This document shows positions 26,063 to 35,722 of a DNA stretch of 64,000 nucleotides, piece by piece; the first letter of the stretch is position 1; each line of letters begins with the position of its first letter. The notes beneath the pieces were generated by a model that saw only the letters and a list, made by a program, of their open reading frames with translations, was not told the DNA's origin and did not search any database. A program made the translations under genes and the position numbers. The DNA is from Paenibacillus tianmuensis (GTDB taxonomy: Bacteria; Bacillota; Bacilli; Paenibacillales; NBRC-103111). Location of the stretch: NCBI RefSeq assembly GCF_900100345.1, contig NZ_FMTT01000006.1:2737-66736 (forward strand), read 5' to 3'.

Positions 26063-27478
26063 TTATAAGTTTCTCCCCGTCTGCTCTTGCTTTGGGCGCT
26101 TGTGCCGGTAAAACAGATAGTGAATCAAATAGCAAATGATCGTAAACGGGATTCCGTAGTAAAGGGCGATTTTCTGCTGCTGATCGAAGGCTAGTCCGAC
26201 CAGCGCAACGATGCACAGGATGATCGCAAGAATCGGCACAAAAGGAAATAGCCTGACCCTGTATTTCAGATCGTGAACACTGTTCCCTTCGGCAATAAAA
26301 CGGCGGCGGAACACATATTGCGATAAGGCGACCCCCATCCAAACCATGATTCCGGCGAATCCGGATATGCCGCTCAGCCACAGAAACACGGTGCCGGGGG
26401 CCACGACGCTTGAAATCAAGGCTAACGACGCAATAACGGCGCTGACGATAAGCGCCCGAAACGGCACGCCTTGAGGGGTCAGCTTGCTTAAGTAAGGGCT
26501 GGCCATATTGCTTTTGGAAAGCGCCCACAGCATCCGCGAGGAAGCATACAGCCCGGAGTTGCTCGCCGAGAGCAGAGCCGTCAAAATAACAAAGTTCATA
26601 ATATCGGCGGCAAAAGGAATGCCCATTTTATCGAATACAAGCACAAACGGACTGTCCGTCAAACCTGCCTCCCGCCACGGAATCAGCGAACTGAGGACAA
26701 AGACCGACGCGACGAACAAAAACAAAATTCTCCAAATCGTATTTCTTGTCGCTCTCGGAACCGATTCTTCGGGATTTTCGCTCTCTCCCGCAGCAATGCC
26801 GATAAGCTCCGTTCCCTGATAGCTGAAATTGACGGCGACCATCGTCATGAATACGGGAATAAACCCATGGGGAAACAGCCCCCCGTCATGGGCGAAGCCC
26901 GAGTGGATCGGAGCCGCATTCAAGCCCTCGAAAGGCATCAGTCCCACAATAGCGGCCAGCCCTAACAAGATGAACAGCATGATCGTCGTCACTTTAATGC
27001 TGGAGAACCAAAACTCGGATTCGGCAAAAAGACTCGCGGAAAAGGCGTTTAACAGGAACATCAGCACAATGAACAGCGCGATCCACACCCACGAGGGCAC
27101 GTCGGGGAACCAGCGGGTCATCAGAATCCCGGCGCCGACCCATTCGGAGCCGACGGCGACAATCCAGTTGATCCAATACAACCAGCCGATCGTAAACCCG
27201 GTAGCCGGACCTATAAACTTGGTGGTATAGGCCTGAAAAGAACCCGTCACCGGCATCACGACCGCCAGCTCGGCCAAACACAGCATGACCAGATACATAA
27301 GAAGTCCGCCGGCCAAATAGGCCAGGACGACACCGCCTGGCCCGGCTTGATTGATCAAGTACCCCGTGCTGACAAACAAGCCCGTACCGATGGCCCCGCC
27401 CAGCGAAATCATAAACATATGCCGGCTTTTCATGGAACGTTTGAGACGGTTGTCCTTTTCCTCGATGGCACCAGCCAT
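26063..27478 (-). CDS. amino-acid permease, MmuP-like (S-methylmethionine)
   Basis: The roughly 471-residue twelve-segment APC permease starts its conserved part at KSRHMFMISLGGAIGTGLF. The central blocks YQGTELIGIAAGESENPEE and SPFVLVFDKMGIPFAADI, and the end VPILAIILCIVALVGLAFD, closely follow what is known of E. coli MmuP, so S-methylmethionine is the likely substrate; lysine or another amino acid remains possible. Three in-frame ATGs exist (27583, 27508, 27478). 27478 fits homologue length and has GGAAATGGGG upstream. It has its own terminator. Confidence 0.8.
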   Translation of the reverse strand: MAGAIEEKDNRLKRSMKSRHMFMISLGGAIGTGLFVSTGYLINQAGPGGVVLAYLAGGLLMYLVMLCLAELAVVMPVTGSFQAYTTKFIGPATGFTIGWLYWINWIVAVGSEWVGAGILMTRWFPDVPSWVWIALFIVLMFLLNAFSASLFAESEFWFSSIKVTTIMLFILLGLAAIVGLMPFEGLNAAPIHSGFAHDGGLFPHGFIPVFMTMVAVNFSYQGTELIGIAAGESENPEESVPRATRNTIWRILFLFVASVFVLSSLIPWREAGLTDSPFVLVFDKMGIPFAADIMNFVILTALLSASNSGLYASSRMLWALSKSNMASPYLSKLTPQGVPFRALIVSAVIASLALISSVVAPGTVFLWLSGISGFAGIMVWMGVALSQYVFRRRFIAEGNSVHDLKYRVRLFPFVPILAIILCIVALVGLAFDQQQKIALYYGIPFTIICYLIHYLFYRHKRPKQEQTGRNL

Positions 27479-27755
27479 ATGACGATACCCCATTTCCAAC
27501 AATGTCATTTTACAGAAAACGCTTACAATTATTTTGTAGAATTGACCGTTTTCGAAGACGGCCCGCTGCATTTCTATAGACATGACCTAAACAGAGATAT
27601 GAAAATAAAATTTTGTAATTTTTTACTATTATACTATAATCCATCATTATGTCAATATTTTGCATATCTAAGCCATTCGGTTTTACCGATGCTCGATAAA
27701 CAACAATAGCCCGCTCCATCCTTAGGGTTAGGAGGGGTCAGGCCATTGCTTGGAT

Positions 27756-28745
27756 CTAATGGGCTTTTTGCACAATATCGTTGCCTAGCTGCTCCAGAAG
27801 CGCTTTCTTACCCAGGGCATAAAATGCCTCGTTATAGTTTTGCTTGCTTGTCAAGCGGTAGACGCGCCCGTTTTTGACCGCTTTCAGACCGCTCCACAGC
27901 TTGCTTTCCTGCAGCACGTTGTTTTCGCTGGCGGTCAACAGAATCAGATGATCGGGGTTCAGATTCGACAGCCCTTCCAGACTGGTCACCTTTCCTCCCC
28001 ATGGGTCCGGCTCCGGCGTCCCCGGAGCTTGGGGAAGCTGCATATCCCGGAAAATCATATCCGCGACGCCCGTTTTCGAATATATCCGGATTTCTTTGGC
28101 CGTTGCCTCGATCACCGCGAAGGTTTCGTCCTTCGTGACCGCCGTAATTTTCTCGCGCAGCCGCTTGGCCTGTTCGTCGTACGCTTTCATCCAGGCCTCC
28201 ATTTCCTTCGTTCTATCCAACACTCCGGCGACGAAGGCGAAACGCTTCCGGAACGCATTGAAGCCGTACGGGACCCGGACGGTCGGCGCGATTTTGCTTA
28301 ATTGATCGTAAATTTTATCCTGCGTCGGGCCGGCAAAAATCAGATCCGGATTGGCCGAAGCGATCGCTTCGACACTAACCTCGGTTTGAAACCAACCGGT
28401 CTTGATTGTATCGGCTTTCAGCTTTTGCTTCAAAATCGGCGTAAGCTCCTTCGGGTTACCCATCTCGGTATTTCCGGTCGCGATCGGCTGAAAGCTCAGG
28501 ACCAGCAGCTCTTCGGTCGAGCCGGATACATCCGCGATCCGCAGCGGACGGGCTGGGATTTCGACCTCCCCTTTGGCGTCTTTGACTTTGCGGGTTTGCG
28601 CTTCCGGACTCTTTCCCGCTTGGCCGGATTGGGCAGCAGTTACGCCGCTGTCTGCCCCGCTCCCCGTACTGCCGCCGCAACCGAACAAGGCGAGCGCCAT
28701 CGCGATCAGCATAAAACCGGCAATCCCTTTTCTGAAAGAAATCAT
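27756..28745 (-). CDS. iron-siderophore ABC transporter binding lipoprotein
   Basis: The 329-residue product has a lipoprotein signal (lipobox LALFGCGG), a serine/glycine linker and a FecB/FhuD-type periplasmic-binding fold, with blocks such as VSVEAIASANPDLIFAG and LEGLSNLNPDHLILLTAS. It should present a ferric siderophore to an ABC permease encoded elsewhere, since none is adjacent. GGAGAGGGAG precedes the ATG. A perfect Fur box is 23 bases upstream, so iron limitation should induce it. Confidence 0.9.
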   Translation of the reverse strand: MISFRKGIAGFMLIAMALALFGCGGSTGSGADSGVTAAQSGQAGKSPEAQTRKVKDAKGEVEIPARPLRIADVSGSTEELLVLSFQPIATGNTEMGNPKELTPILKQKLKADTIKTGWFQTEVSVEAIASANPDLIFAGPTQDKIYDQLSKIAPTVRVPYGFNAFRKRFAFVAGVLDRTKEMEAWMKAYDEQAKRLREKITAVTKDETFAVIEATAKEIRIYSKTGVADMIFRDMQLPQAPGTPEPDPWGGKVTSLEGLSNLNPDHLILLTASENNVLQESKLWSGLKAVKNGRVYRLTSKQNYNEAFYALGKKALLEQLGNDIVQKAH

Positions 28746-28767
28746 TTGTTGTCTCCCTCTCCTGTAT

Positions 28768-28782
28768 TGATAATGATTATCA
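28768..28782. promoter_or_regulatory. Fur box of the siderophore-binding protein gene
   Basis: TGATAATGATTATCA is an exact 7-1-7 Fur palindrome immediately before the binding-protein gene. Confidence 0.92.
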
Positions 28783-28878
28783 TTTAGTCATGATACTCGT
28801 CCTTGGACACGAGCACTACCGACGGAGGGATAGGATTGCGGTGTGGCGGATTTTTTGCGGCGAAACAACGAAAAAAAA

Positions 28879-28902
28879 CGCCGGGACGGGTCGTCCTGGC
28901 GT
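28879..28902 (-). terminator. intrinsic terminator after the AraC gene
   Basis: On the minus strand ACGCCAGGAC pairs with GTCCCGGCGT (one mismatch), followed by eight T. It ends the regulator transcript before the Fur box of the next gene. Confidence 0.8.
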
Positions 28903-28958
28903 CAATTCGATTCGCGCCTGCTTGGATGATGCTGCGATTTCCAGCGAATGGCCCACGG

Positions 28959-29945
28959 TTAATCAAGCTCGGCCCGCCTGCGAATGAATTCGGAAGGATT
29001 GATCCCGAACTTGCCCCGGAACGATTCGGAAAAATGGCTCACATTCGCATAACCGACGATGCTGGCTGCGCGGCTTACGTTGGCGGCGCCGTTTTGCAGC
29101 AGCGTCATGGCTTGTTCCAGCCGATTGTCGCGCAAATAACCGAAAACGGTCGTGCCGTACATTTCCTTAAACCCGATCTTGAGCTTGAAATCGTTCAAGC
29201 GGACCATCCGCGATAGTTCAAGAAGCGAAGGAGGACAATCCATGCGCCCAAGCAAAATTTCTCCGGCTTGCCGGACTTTGTCCAAGTCGCTCTTAGACAG
29301 CCGGGCCTTCCTCGTCTGCTGCTCCCGATCGAACAGAAACGTCTCGAAGTAGATGGAAAGCAGCTCCAGCGCCTTGCTTTCCATATAAAGCTTCCGGGCC
29401 GGGGCACGGTCCGTGCGTTCGAGCATTTGAGATATGATATAGGAAGCCCTCGGATCAATGGGCTTCTGGAACTTGCGGAAAGCGCCCCCGCCGATCAGTC
29501 CGGCAAAATTGACGCTTCGCCCTTCGGATTCGTCTGCCATGAAGTCGTTGAATAGCGAGACAGGGATGCCGATAGCCAATGATCGTACCGGGTCGCGCTT
29601 GTCGTATTCGAACGAAGCCCGGAAGCCTTGCATGAATTGCAAAGCGCAGCTTCCGGCAGCAAGCTCGTGTCGTTCGCCCGACACGCTAACCTCTCCCTTG
29701 CCCTGCAAGCAAAAGCTGAGCTCGACCATAGCTCCGCCGGAAGCGACTTGGATGGTCCGGTCCTTGAGCAGCCGGAAATCCGATAACACGATTTCCATAC
29801 TGGAGCGGGTGACGAGGCGCCGGATCACACCGTCGCCCACAGGCTCGGACAACGGCATCCGTTCCGTCCGTCCCGGAAGGGCGCGGGATAGCCGCATCCC
29901 ATGAAAGTATTGATCAAAAATGTCATGAAAACGGGTCGATTCCAT
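28959..29945 (-). CDS. AraC-family regulator of iron uptake
   Basis: The 328-residue protein has an N-terminal cupin-like sensor region (about 30-200) and a C-terminal pair of AraC helix-turn-helices (about 230-325: LLELSRMVRLNDFKLKIGFK and AASIVGYANVSHFSESFRGK), ending FGINPSEFIRR. The layout is that of PchR-type regulators that sense a ferric siderophore and activate its uptake. A Fur box overlaps its promoter region, and the siderophore-binding protein gene is immediately downstream on the same strand. Confidence 0.88.
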   Translation of the reverse strand: MESTRFHDIFDQYFHGMRLSRALPGRTERMPLSEPVGDGVIRRLVTRSSMEIVLSDFRLLKDRTIQVASGGAMVELSFCLQGKGEVSVSGERHELAAGSCALQFMQGFRASFEYDKRDPVRSLAIGIPVSLFNDFMADESEGRSVNFAGLIGGGAFRKFQKPIDPRASYIISQMLERTDRAPARKLYMESKALELLSIYFETFLFDREQQTRKARLSKSDLDKVRQAGEILLGRMDCPPSLLELSRMVRLNDFKLKIGFKEMYGTTVFGYLRDNRLEQAMTLLQNGAANVSRAASIVGYANVSHFSESFRGKFGINPSEFIRRRAELD

Positions 29946-29991
29946 AGAAGCTACTCCTGCTGATCTCTATTCTGTACAGACCATTTTTGAA

Positions 29992-30006
29992 TGATAATGA
30001 TTCTCA
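29992..30006. promoter_or_regulatory. Fur box of the AraC regulator gene
   Basis: TGATAATGATTCTCA matches the 7-1-7 Fur consensus at 14 of 15 positions and lies about 46 bases before the regulator start. Confidence 0.85.
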
Positions 30007-30076
30007 TATATTTCATTATAGGACAAACCCGGGTGACGGGCAATCTACGCTATGGCGGCAGCCTTATGGTTCCTTC

Positions 30077-30730
30077 CTATTTGTCCGAGCCGTACACTTC
30101 AAATTCGTAGAGCGAGTACCCGTAGGACGTGCCTCTTGCCGTGCCGTACATCCGGACATAACGGGCATCCTGCGCGGCAAACGCGATCTCTTCCACTCCT
30201 CCCTTCCCCTTTTTCTTCGAATATACGTCCGTCCAATTCACCGGCGAGCCGCTATCGTTCGACACCTGAATTTTGTAGTTTTTGCCGTAAGCGGCTTCCC
30301 AGTTCAGCTTTACTTTATGGATGCTGTACGTCTTCCCGAGATTGACATAAATCCATTGCGGGTCGTTTTCTTCCTTGCTCGCCCAGCGGGTGGAGGGATC
30401 GCCGTCGAACGCTTTGGACGCTTCGTAGCCGCTTCCTTCCAGCGAGCTGGCCTCGCCTGCTTTCCCCTTCGCAAGATCGGCTTCCGTAGAAGGACCGTCA
30501 CTCGTCGGAATCCACCAGTTGCCGGAAATGAAGAGCATCGATAATAGATTAAAGGAATCGCTAAAATAGCCTTCTTTCTTGTTTTTCATCCAATCCCAGC
30601 CCGCATTGATCCATGCCTGATGGCTGCTGTTCGTCGTGGACGCGGCGATGAACGGTGAGACGAACACGGCCGTCGCATAGCTTGCCTTTTCGTTTACGGT
30701 GCCGTCAAGCTTGTAGCCGTCTTTGATATT
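30077..30730 (-). pseudogene. GH8 glycosidase remnant with F5/8-type C domain
   Basis: The readable part begins abruptly at NNIKDGYKLDGTVNEKASYA, which looks like the last 80 residues of a glycoside hydrolase family 8 enzyme (chitosanase/endoglucanase), and continues into a discoidin/CBM32-like carbohydrate-binding domain (ASKAFDGDPSTRWASKEEN, DARYVRMYGTARG). The catalytic N-terminal half and signal peptide are absent. Upstream sequence in the same frame (to 30877) has no family character and no good ribosome binding site. It appears to be a truncated gene left after a deletion or recombination. Confidence 0.7.
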
Positions 30731-30930
30731 GTTCGGGTGTGATCGGTTCACCCGTGTTCCAGCGGAGAGGCATGAGCAAAAAGAACCTGAAACAAACTTA
30801 CAGGTTCTGTGCCGGTCCACGGAATGAACGTCCTTCATCGTATGTAATTTTATATATCTAATTACAATATATAACAATTTATTGCAAAAGTCTTATGTTT
30901 TTTATATTTTCTCCAAGCGAGGGATTGCCT

Positions 30931-32166
30931 TTATGGTCCGGGCGGATTGCGATGCTCAATGACTTTGGAACCGCTCGCTCCGTACTCCGCCACGATCGTT
31001 TTGGCGTGTACGCGAACCTCGGCTTGACTGAATTTTTGGTCCCACTGGGATTTGACTTTATCCCATGTTTTCGGCTCATGAATGCGCAGTTCTTTGCCAA
31101 AACCGATCACGTCGGCTTTGTACTGCTTCTGAATTTTTTTCAGTGTCTGGCGGATGTTCTGTTCCAATTGCTTCGCCGCGTACTGCCCCTGACGCTTCAG
31201 GAAACGGTCGTTGAAGCTTTTCTCATTCATCACCCAGCTTTCGCTTAGCCGGCCCCGGGATTCGATCTGAATCTCGAACGAAAGGTTCTCCCCGTCCACG
31301 CGCGGCACAATGTCGCTTTTATACGATAAGATTTCATACAGGTTTTTTTGCCCGGTTTCCTCGTCGGTGAATTTGACGACGCCTCCCCGTACTTGTCCCG
31401 TGATCAGCGTAATGCTGCCCAACTCATCTTCATCGAGAAAGCCGACCAGCTTTCCGCTCTGTCCGTGAACGATTCCGGCCCCGGCAAATTTAATCTCCCC
31501 TCCCCCTTTGACGATCGCTTGCAGCAAAAAACTCGACTTGCTCTGCAGGTACGTCAGCAGCTTGGCCAAAGATACCGGAGGTAGGATGCGGGTCGATTTG
31601 TATTGATTGTCGACCATTTTCAAGATGCGGAACGCCGGAATTTCCTTCGTCCCTTTCAGCTCGAACGTTTCCCTCGCCAATCCGCGGGCGACGAACACCA
31701 GGGCGCTCGGTCTAAATTCCGACTCGCGGTACATCAGATCCATAAAATTCCGGATCGGTGTCGTACGAAGCAACTCGTCGCCGATCACCAGCGTCTTGAA
31801 ATGCTGGGCGAATATCGGCCGTTCCGTCCGGAGCGAAATTTCCCGGGTCGACTCCAATAACAAATCGCCGGTTTCCGTAAAATTTTCGTATCTCTTTTTC
31901 TCAGGGGAACCACCGCCCCCGCGGCCTTGCCCGCCCCCGGAGCTGGAAGTGAAAACCTGATACGTAATCGAGATCAAATCGTCTTTTTTGCGCGCCGCCC
32001 CATTTTTGTTCAGTGCCGTCTCAACCTTCGTTTCATGAGCTTTATCCAGCGCGATTCCGGCCACAAGACTAAGGTCGTCAATCTCCCGCTGACTCCAGCA
32101 GCCCGTCAGAAGCGGTATCACCAGCAGCAGAGCCAGGATCGCGAGCATCCTATTTCGTCGTTTCAA
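30931..32166 (-). CDS. germinant receptor lipoprotein subunit C (GerAC family)
   Basis: The 411-residue product has lipobox LLTGCWS followed by QREIDDLSLVAGIALDK and the Ger(x)C C-terminal domain (QKQYKADVIGFGKELRIHEP). A glycine-rich insertion (GGGQGRGGGG) lies near residue 78. It overlaps the B gene by four bases, so the two are coupled. The matching A subunit is not next to it but 7 kb away at 40399-42018. Confidence 0.92.
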   Translation of the reverse strand: MKRRNRMLAILALLLVIPLLTGCWSQREIDDLSLVAGIALDKAHETKVETALNKNGAARKKDDLISITYQVFTSSSGGGQGRGGGGSPEKKRYENFTETGDLLLESTREISLRTERPIFAQHFKTLVIGDELLRTTPIRNFMDLMYRESEFRPSALVFVARGLARETFELKGTKEIPAFRILKMVDNQYKSTRILPPVSLAKLLTYLQSKSSFLLQAIVKGGGEIKFAGAGIVHGQSGKLVGFLDEDELGSITLITGQVRGGVVKFTDEETGQKNLYEILSYKSDIVPRVDGENLSFEIQIESRGRLSESWVMNEKSFNDRFLKRQGQYAAKQLEQNIRQTLKKIQKQYKADVIGFGKELRIHEPKTWDKVKSQWDQKFSQAEVRVHAKTIVAEYGASGSKVIEHRNPPGP

Positions 32167-33257
32167 GACCGGGCCCCCTTCCTGCCCGGGAGAACGTACA
32201 GAACCGCGGGCACCAGGATAAACAGAACTAACGATGACAAGCCTAACATTTCCCCCAGCTTAAACAATTCGTTCGTATCCGCAGGCGCTAAAGAGATCAT
32301 ATAAATGACCGTCAGCAAGACAAAAATGACCGTCCGATGATTCACCTTCCAGCTTTGGGCAATACCAAGCGCTCCGAGAAAATAAGACAACGTAAAGGTG
32401 GTAAAAATCTGCATCAGCCAGATGACGAGCAGCAGCGTCTCGAAGCGCTCGAAGAAAATTCCCCTGAACTCGAAGCTCCGGAAAAGCGAGATGGTCGGCC
32501 AGGTGCGGGTAATCACACCGTCCACCGATAACGTTCCTATGACAATGACGCAGGTGACGACGTAGAAGAACACCGGGATGAGCACCCCGATCAGCACCGC
32601 TTTGACCGCCTTTTCCGGATGCTTCATAAAAGCAGGAACGACGAGCATGATCTCGACGGACGTGTAGGATAGTACAGTCGTTTTCAGCCCGCGCAGCACG
32701 GGCATGATGCCGTGACCCAGTACGGGCCGCATATTGTTGGGCTCGAATACGCTGAGGCCCATGAAAGCGATCAAGATCAGAATGACGGTCGTGATCGGAA
32801 AGATCACTTCGAAGAGCCGGGCGACCGGATTGATTCCGCCCAATATCAAATAAACCCCCACCCACATAAAAGCGAACGTAATCGCCCAAGAAGGCGTGCC
32901 CTCCAGCAGGAACAGCCGGGTAACGTCGAGCACCGCCCGAAGTTGAAAAGAGGCCATAAATATGAAATATAAAGCCGTAAAAAAACTGAGCGCGATCCCA
33001 AGCCACTTGCCGACGAGCAGCCGGTTATATTGATAGTAGGTTTGGCCCGGGAAGCGTTGGGACAATTTTACAATCAAAGTTCCGACCGCAACCGTGATCA
33101 GTCCGCTCAGGATGAGCGAAATCCAGACATCTGGCGTTTGCGCCGCCTCTACTGAGGTACGGGGCAGCGTCAGAATGCTTACGCCCAGCATATAATTGGA
33201 GATTAGCACGGCTGCTTGCATGGTTGTGATACGGTCCTCGGGCGGCAAAAAAGCCAC
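32163..33257 (-). CDS. germinant receptor permease subunit B (GerAB family)
   Basis: The 364-residue membrane protein has about ten segments and the family blocks DRITTMQAAVLISNYMLGVS (start) and LKTTVLSYTSVEIMLVVPAF (centre). It starts at GTG 33257, six bases after GGGGGG. A sigma-G-like promoter lies 90 bases upstream. Together with the C gene it forms one half of a split receptor locus. Confidence 0.92.
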   Translation of the reverse strand: MAFLPPEDRITTMQAAVLISNYMLGVSILTLPRTSVEAAQTPDVWISLILSGLITVAVGTLIVKLSQRFPGQTYYQYNRLLVGKWLGIALSFFTALYFIFMASFQLRAVLDVTRLFLLEGTPSWAITFAFMWVGVYLILGGINPVARLFEVIFPITTVILILIAFMGLSVFEPNNMRPVLGHGIMPVLRGLKTTVLSYTSVEIMLVVPAFMKHPEKAVKAVLIGVLIPVFFYVVTCVIVIGTLSVDGVITRTWPTISLFRSFEFRGIFFERFETLLLVIWLMQIFTTFTLSYFLGALGIAQSWKVNHRTVIFVLLTVIYMISLAPADTNELFKLGEMLGLSSLVLFILVPAVLYVLPGRKGARS

Positions 33258-33347
33258 GACAGGCCCCCCTTCCGAAGTAATGGCGCCTCATTTGTCTCCG
33301 AAACGGTGTTTTGAACACGGTACCACATTCTGCTCCAGAGTCCATAA

Positions 33348-33377
33348 TATGGTGCACATTCCGTTCCAACGTTATGC
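33348..33377 (-). promoter_or_regulatory. sigma-G-like promoter of gerB-gerC
   Basis: On the minus strand GCATA (33377-33373) and CACCATA (33354-33348) are 18 bases apart, one mismatch from the forespore consensus GHATR-N18-CATNHTA. The same two boxes at the same spacing precede gerA at 42037-42066, including identical flanks (GCATAAC and CACCATA followed by W-TATGG). Confidence 0.65.
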
Positions 33378-33520
33378 AAGAACGGCAGGCCGGACCTCAC
33401 GGTACCCAGCTTTCGATAAAATGTAACAAAACGCGGGCAAACCCCGTTGTTTTTAAAGAATAGGATGTCTATCCTTAAATGGACGATAGTTGCAAAATGT
33501 CAGGAAAAAGGGGAGATAAC

Positions 33521-34045
33521 ATGAGCAAACCACGCAATTTTACCGCATGGATCACAGTTTTTTCGATCATCCTTATCGGAGTGATCGCCGCTTTGTTTTT
33601 TATGCCGAAATACGAAGGGACGGTCGGCTTCGACGTGACGGTGCTTCCTCTGCTGAACGCCGTCTTTAACTGCTTTACCTTTGCTTTCTTGCTGCTTTCA
33701 CTTTATTTCGTTAAGAAGAAAAACATCGCGGCGCACCGGAACTTTGTGCTTCTTGCTTTTGTGACCACGGCGTTATTCCTCGTTTCGTACGTCATTTACC
33801 ATTTTCTGACCGAGCCGACGAAATTCGGAGGAAGCCTATGGCTGAAATACGTTTACTTGTTTGTCCTGATCACCCACGTGCTGCTGGCGATCGTGAACGT
33901 CCCTATGGCCTTAATCACCGTAACCCGGGGCTTCAGTATGAACATCGCGGCGCACCGGAAAATCGCCCGTTGGACGATGCCCATTTGGCTGTATGTAAGC
34001 TCTACCGGAGTTCTTGTGTACCTGTTAATTTCACCTTACTATTAA
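33521..34045 (+). CDS. DUF420 membrane protein (CtaM/YozB-like)
   Basis: ATG 33521 is chosen because AAAGGGGAG is five bases upstream. The 174-residue product has five hydrophobic segments with conserved histidines (KKKNIAAHRNFVL, LITHVLLAIVNVP, NIAAHRKIARWTMPIWLYVS). The family includes CtaM, needed for haem-A-type oxidase assembly. It is convergent with the TOMM operon and shares its terminator. It is divergent from gerB-gerC and probably unrelated to either. Confidence 0.85.
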   Translation: MSKPRNFTAWITVFSIILIGVIAALFFMPKYEGTVGFDVTVLPLLNAVFNCFTFAFLLLSLYFVKKKNIAAHRNFVLLAFVTTALFLVSYVIYHFLTEPTKFGGSLWLKYVYLFVLITHVLLAIVNVPMALITVTRGFSMNIAAHRKIARWTMPIWLYVSSTGVLVYLLISPYY

Positions 34046-34047
34046 CG

Positions 34048-34093
34048 AAAAAAAGACAGCATGCCCGAATGTGACTTCGAGCTGCTGTCTTTT
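34048..34093. terminator. bidirectional terminator between ctaM-like gene and TOMM operon
   Basis: AAAAGACAGCA (34051-34061) and TGCTGTCTTTT (34083-34093) form an 11-pair stem with A/T runs on both sides, placed between two convergent genes. Confidence 0.85.
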
Positions 34094-34102
34094 GCCGTTC
34101 TC

Positions 34103-35698
34103 TCAGGAGTATAGTCCGCCCTCCAGCCGGGAGCTGGGTCTGCAAGCTCCTAGCGGCACTTGGATGAGACTAGTAACGCCCTCCGCTTCCATCTTATATA
34201 TTTTGTCGCAATCGGCCGGGTTAAAGCTGAGGAGCGGATGCCCGTTAAGCCCAAGAGCGACCCCCGCGATCAATAGTCGCTGAACAAGCATTCCCGCTTC
34301 CATCTGCTGAATGCGGTACCCCCGGAAACCGAGCGCATCCGCATAGTGATTCCTGTCCGCGGCCACATGCAGGCAAAGCGGTGTCTGAAACAGATTCACG
34401 TTGCCTAGCGTTATTCCTTCCTGCAGCAGCATCCTATAGTCTCCCGGACGGATCATCCGCAGCTCGTGAGCCAGGGCATCGTAACGGTAAGCGCCGTCGG
34501 GAATGCCTTCAAGGCCGTACAAGCAGCCATAAATGGATACCCGCTTCCTGGACTCGTGGCCTGCCGTATCCAAATCGTTCGTATAAGGGAACGAGGCCGT
34601 TGCCTCGTGCAGTAAAGCGGCGGCCTGATGAGCATCAACCGTGTTAAAAACAAAGTCCAAGTGCGGCGAATACCGTTTGCGGACGACCGAAGCCAGATCA
34701 AACGACAGCCTTTGCGCCCGGGGCAGTGCAACCGTCTCCCCACCGCCGGTCATCGTACCTCCGATATTCGCGGCATCGAGCGGACCGAACGATTCCGTTG
34801 TTTCCATCAACGAAGCTTCGTTCATGCGAAGCAGCAGCGGGTACTCTGTGGTGCGAAGCGAGCGGACGTAATGCTCGTGCCGGACTACAGGCAGTGCTGC
34901 GCACAATTGGCGGGAAGTCAAGACTCCCGCTTCAGCTCCGCTGCCATAGAACCAGCTGCCGGAAGGCTGTAGCGATAAGGGGATGACCGCATACACGCTC
35001 TCCTCCTGCTCGGTAAGGCCAAGCAAATGGTTAACGGCCCGGTCGAGAAAACGGAAGTACACCCCTGTATGATATCCGAAGCGTTTGGCTGTTTCCAGCA
35101 GCTGTCCGATGAGCGCGCCGGCGTCAAGCCCTTGCAGACGATAACCGAAGTTATTGTATTTATAGAAGTTTTTCCAGAATACAGTGGACACGAACACGGC
35201 GCCGAAGCAAGCCGAAAGGTCGCAGCGGTCCCCCAGCCCTCGGGTCAGATAAGCATCAAAATCGCCAAGTCGCAGCAGCACGAGACGATGATGCGCCGTA
35301 TCGTAATGATAGATCCCGACAGGCAAATCGTCCGTTTTCAAGTATACATACATTTCGCTCGGATACAGGGAGCCGCCGGAAGGCGCGAACCGCCGGAGCG
35401 AGTGGAATACGTTCGCTCCTCCCTCCAGCCCGCCGTAATCCATGTAAAAGACAGACTGGCTCAGCTGTGCAAGCCCATAAACATACCAGAGAAAATGACC
35501 GATATCGCGAATTTCCGCTCGATCTGGCACAGGCCTTCCTTCAAGGGTCAGCGGCACTTCCGAAGAGAGCGCAAAGGTCGGTAAGCCGCGGTACAGCTTA
35601 TAAGCGAGCGGAGCATTGTACCAATCGGGTTCGAAGTCCGGCGGCTTGGAATGATCGGGATCGTAATGCAGCTTATGCAAAAAAGACTTAAGGCTCAC
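34103..35698 (-). CDS. SagB-family azoline dehydrogenase
   Basis: The 531-residue product contains two nitroreductase-like domains: residues about 60-270, with PSGGSLYPSEMYVYLK, and about 310-520, with YGCLYGLEGIPDGAYRYD. This duplicated layout is typical of SagB/ThcOx proteins of TOMM clusters. The FMN enzyme oxidises azolines in the modified peptide to thiazoles and oxazoles. It starts at GTG after GGGGAG and is the last gene of the operon, 24 bases after the YcaO gene. Confidence 0.88.
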   Translation of the reverse strand: MSLKSFLHKLHYDPDHSKPPDFEPDWYNAPLAYKLYRGLPTFALSSEVPLTLEGRPVPDRAEIRDIGHFLWYVYGLAQLSQSVFYMDYGGLEGGANVFHSLRRFAPSGGSLYPSEMYVYLKTDDLPVGIYHYDTAHHRLVLLRLGDFDAYLTRGLGDRCDLSACFGAVFVSTVFWKNFYKYNNFGYRLQGLDAGALIGQLLETAKRFGYHTGVYFRFLDRAVNHLLGLTEQEESVYAVIPLSLQPSGSWFYGSGAEAGVLTSRQLCAALPVVRHEHYVRSLRTTEYPLLLRMNEASLMETTESFGPLDAANIGGTMTGGGETVALPRAQRLSFDLASVVRKRYSPHLDFVFNTVDAHQAAALLHEATASFPYTNDLDTAGHESRKRVSIYGCLYGLEGIPDGAYRYDALAHELRMIRPGDYRMLLQEGITLGNVNLFQTPLCLHVAADRNHYADALGFRGYRIQQMEAGMLVQRLLIAGVALGLNGHPLLSFNPADCDKIYKMEAEGVTSLIQVPLGACRPSSRLEGGLYS

Positions 35699-35722
35699 GG
35701 CACTCTCCCCTCTCGTCGTCCC

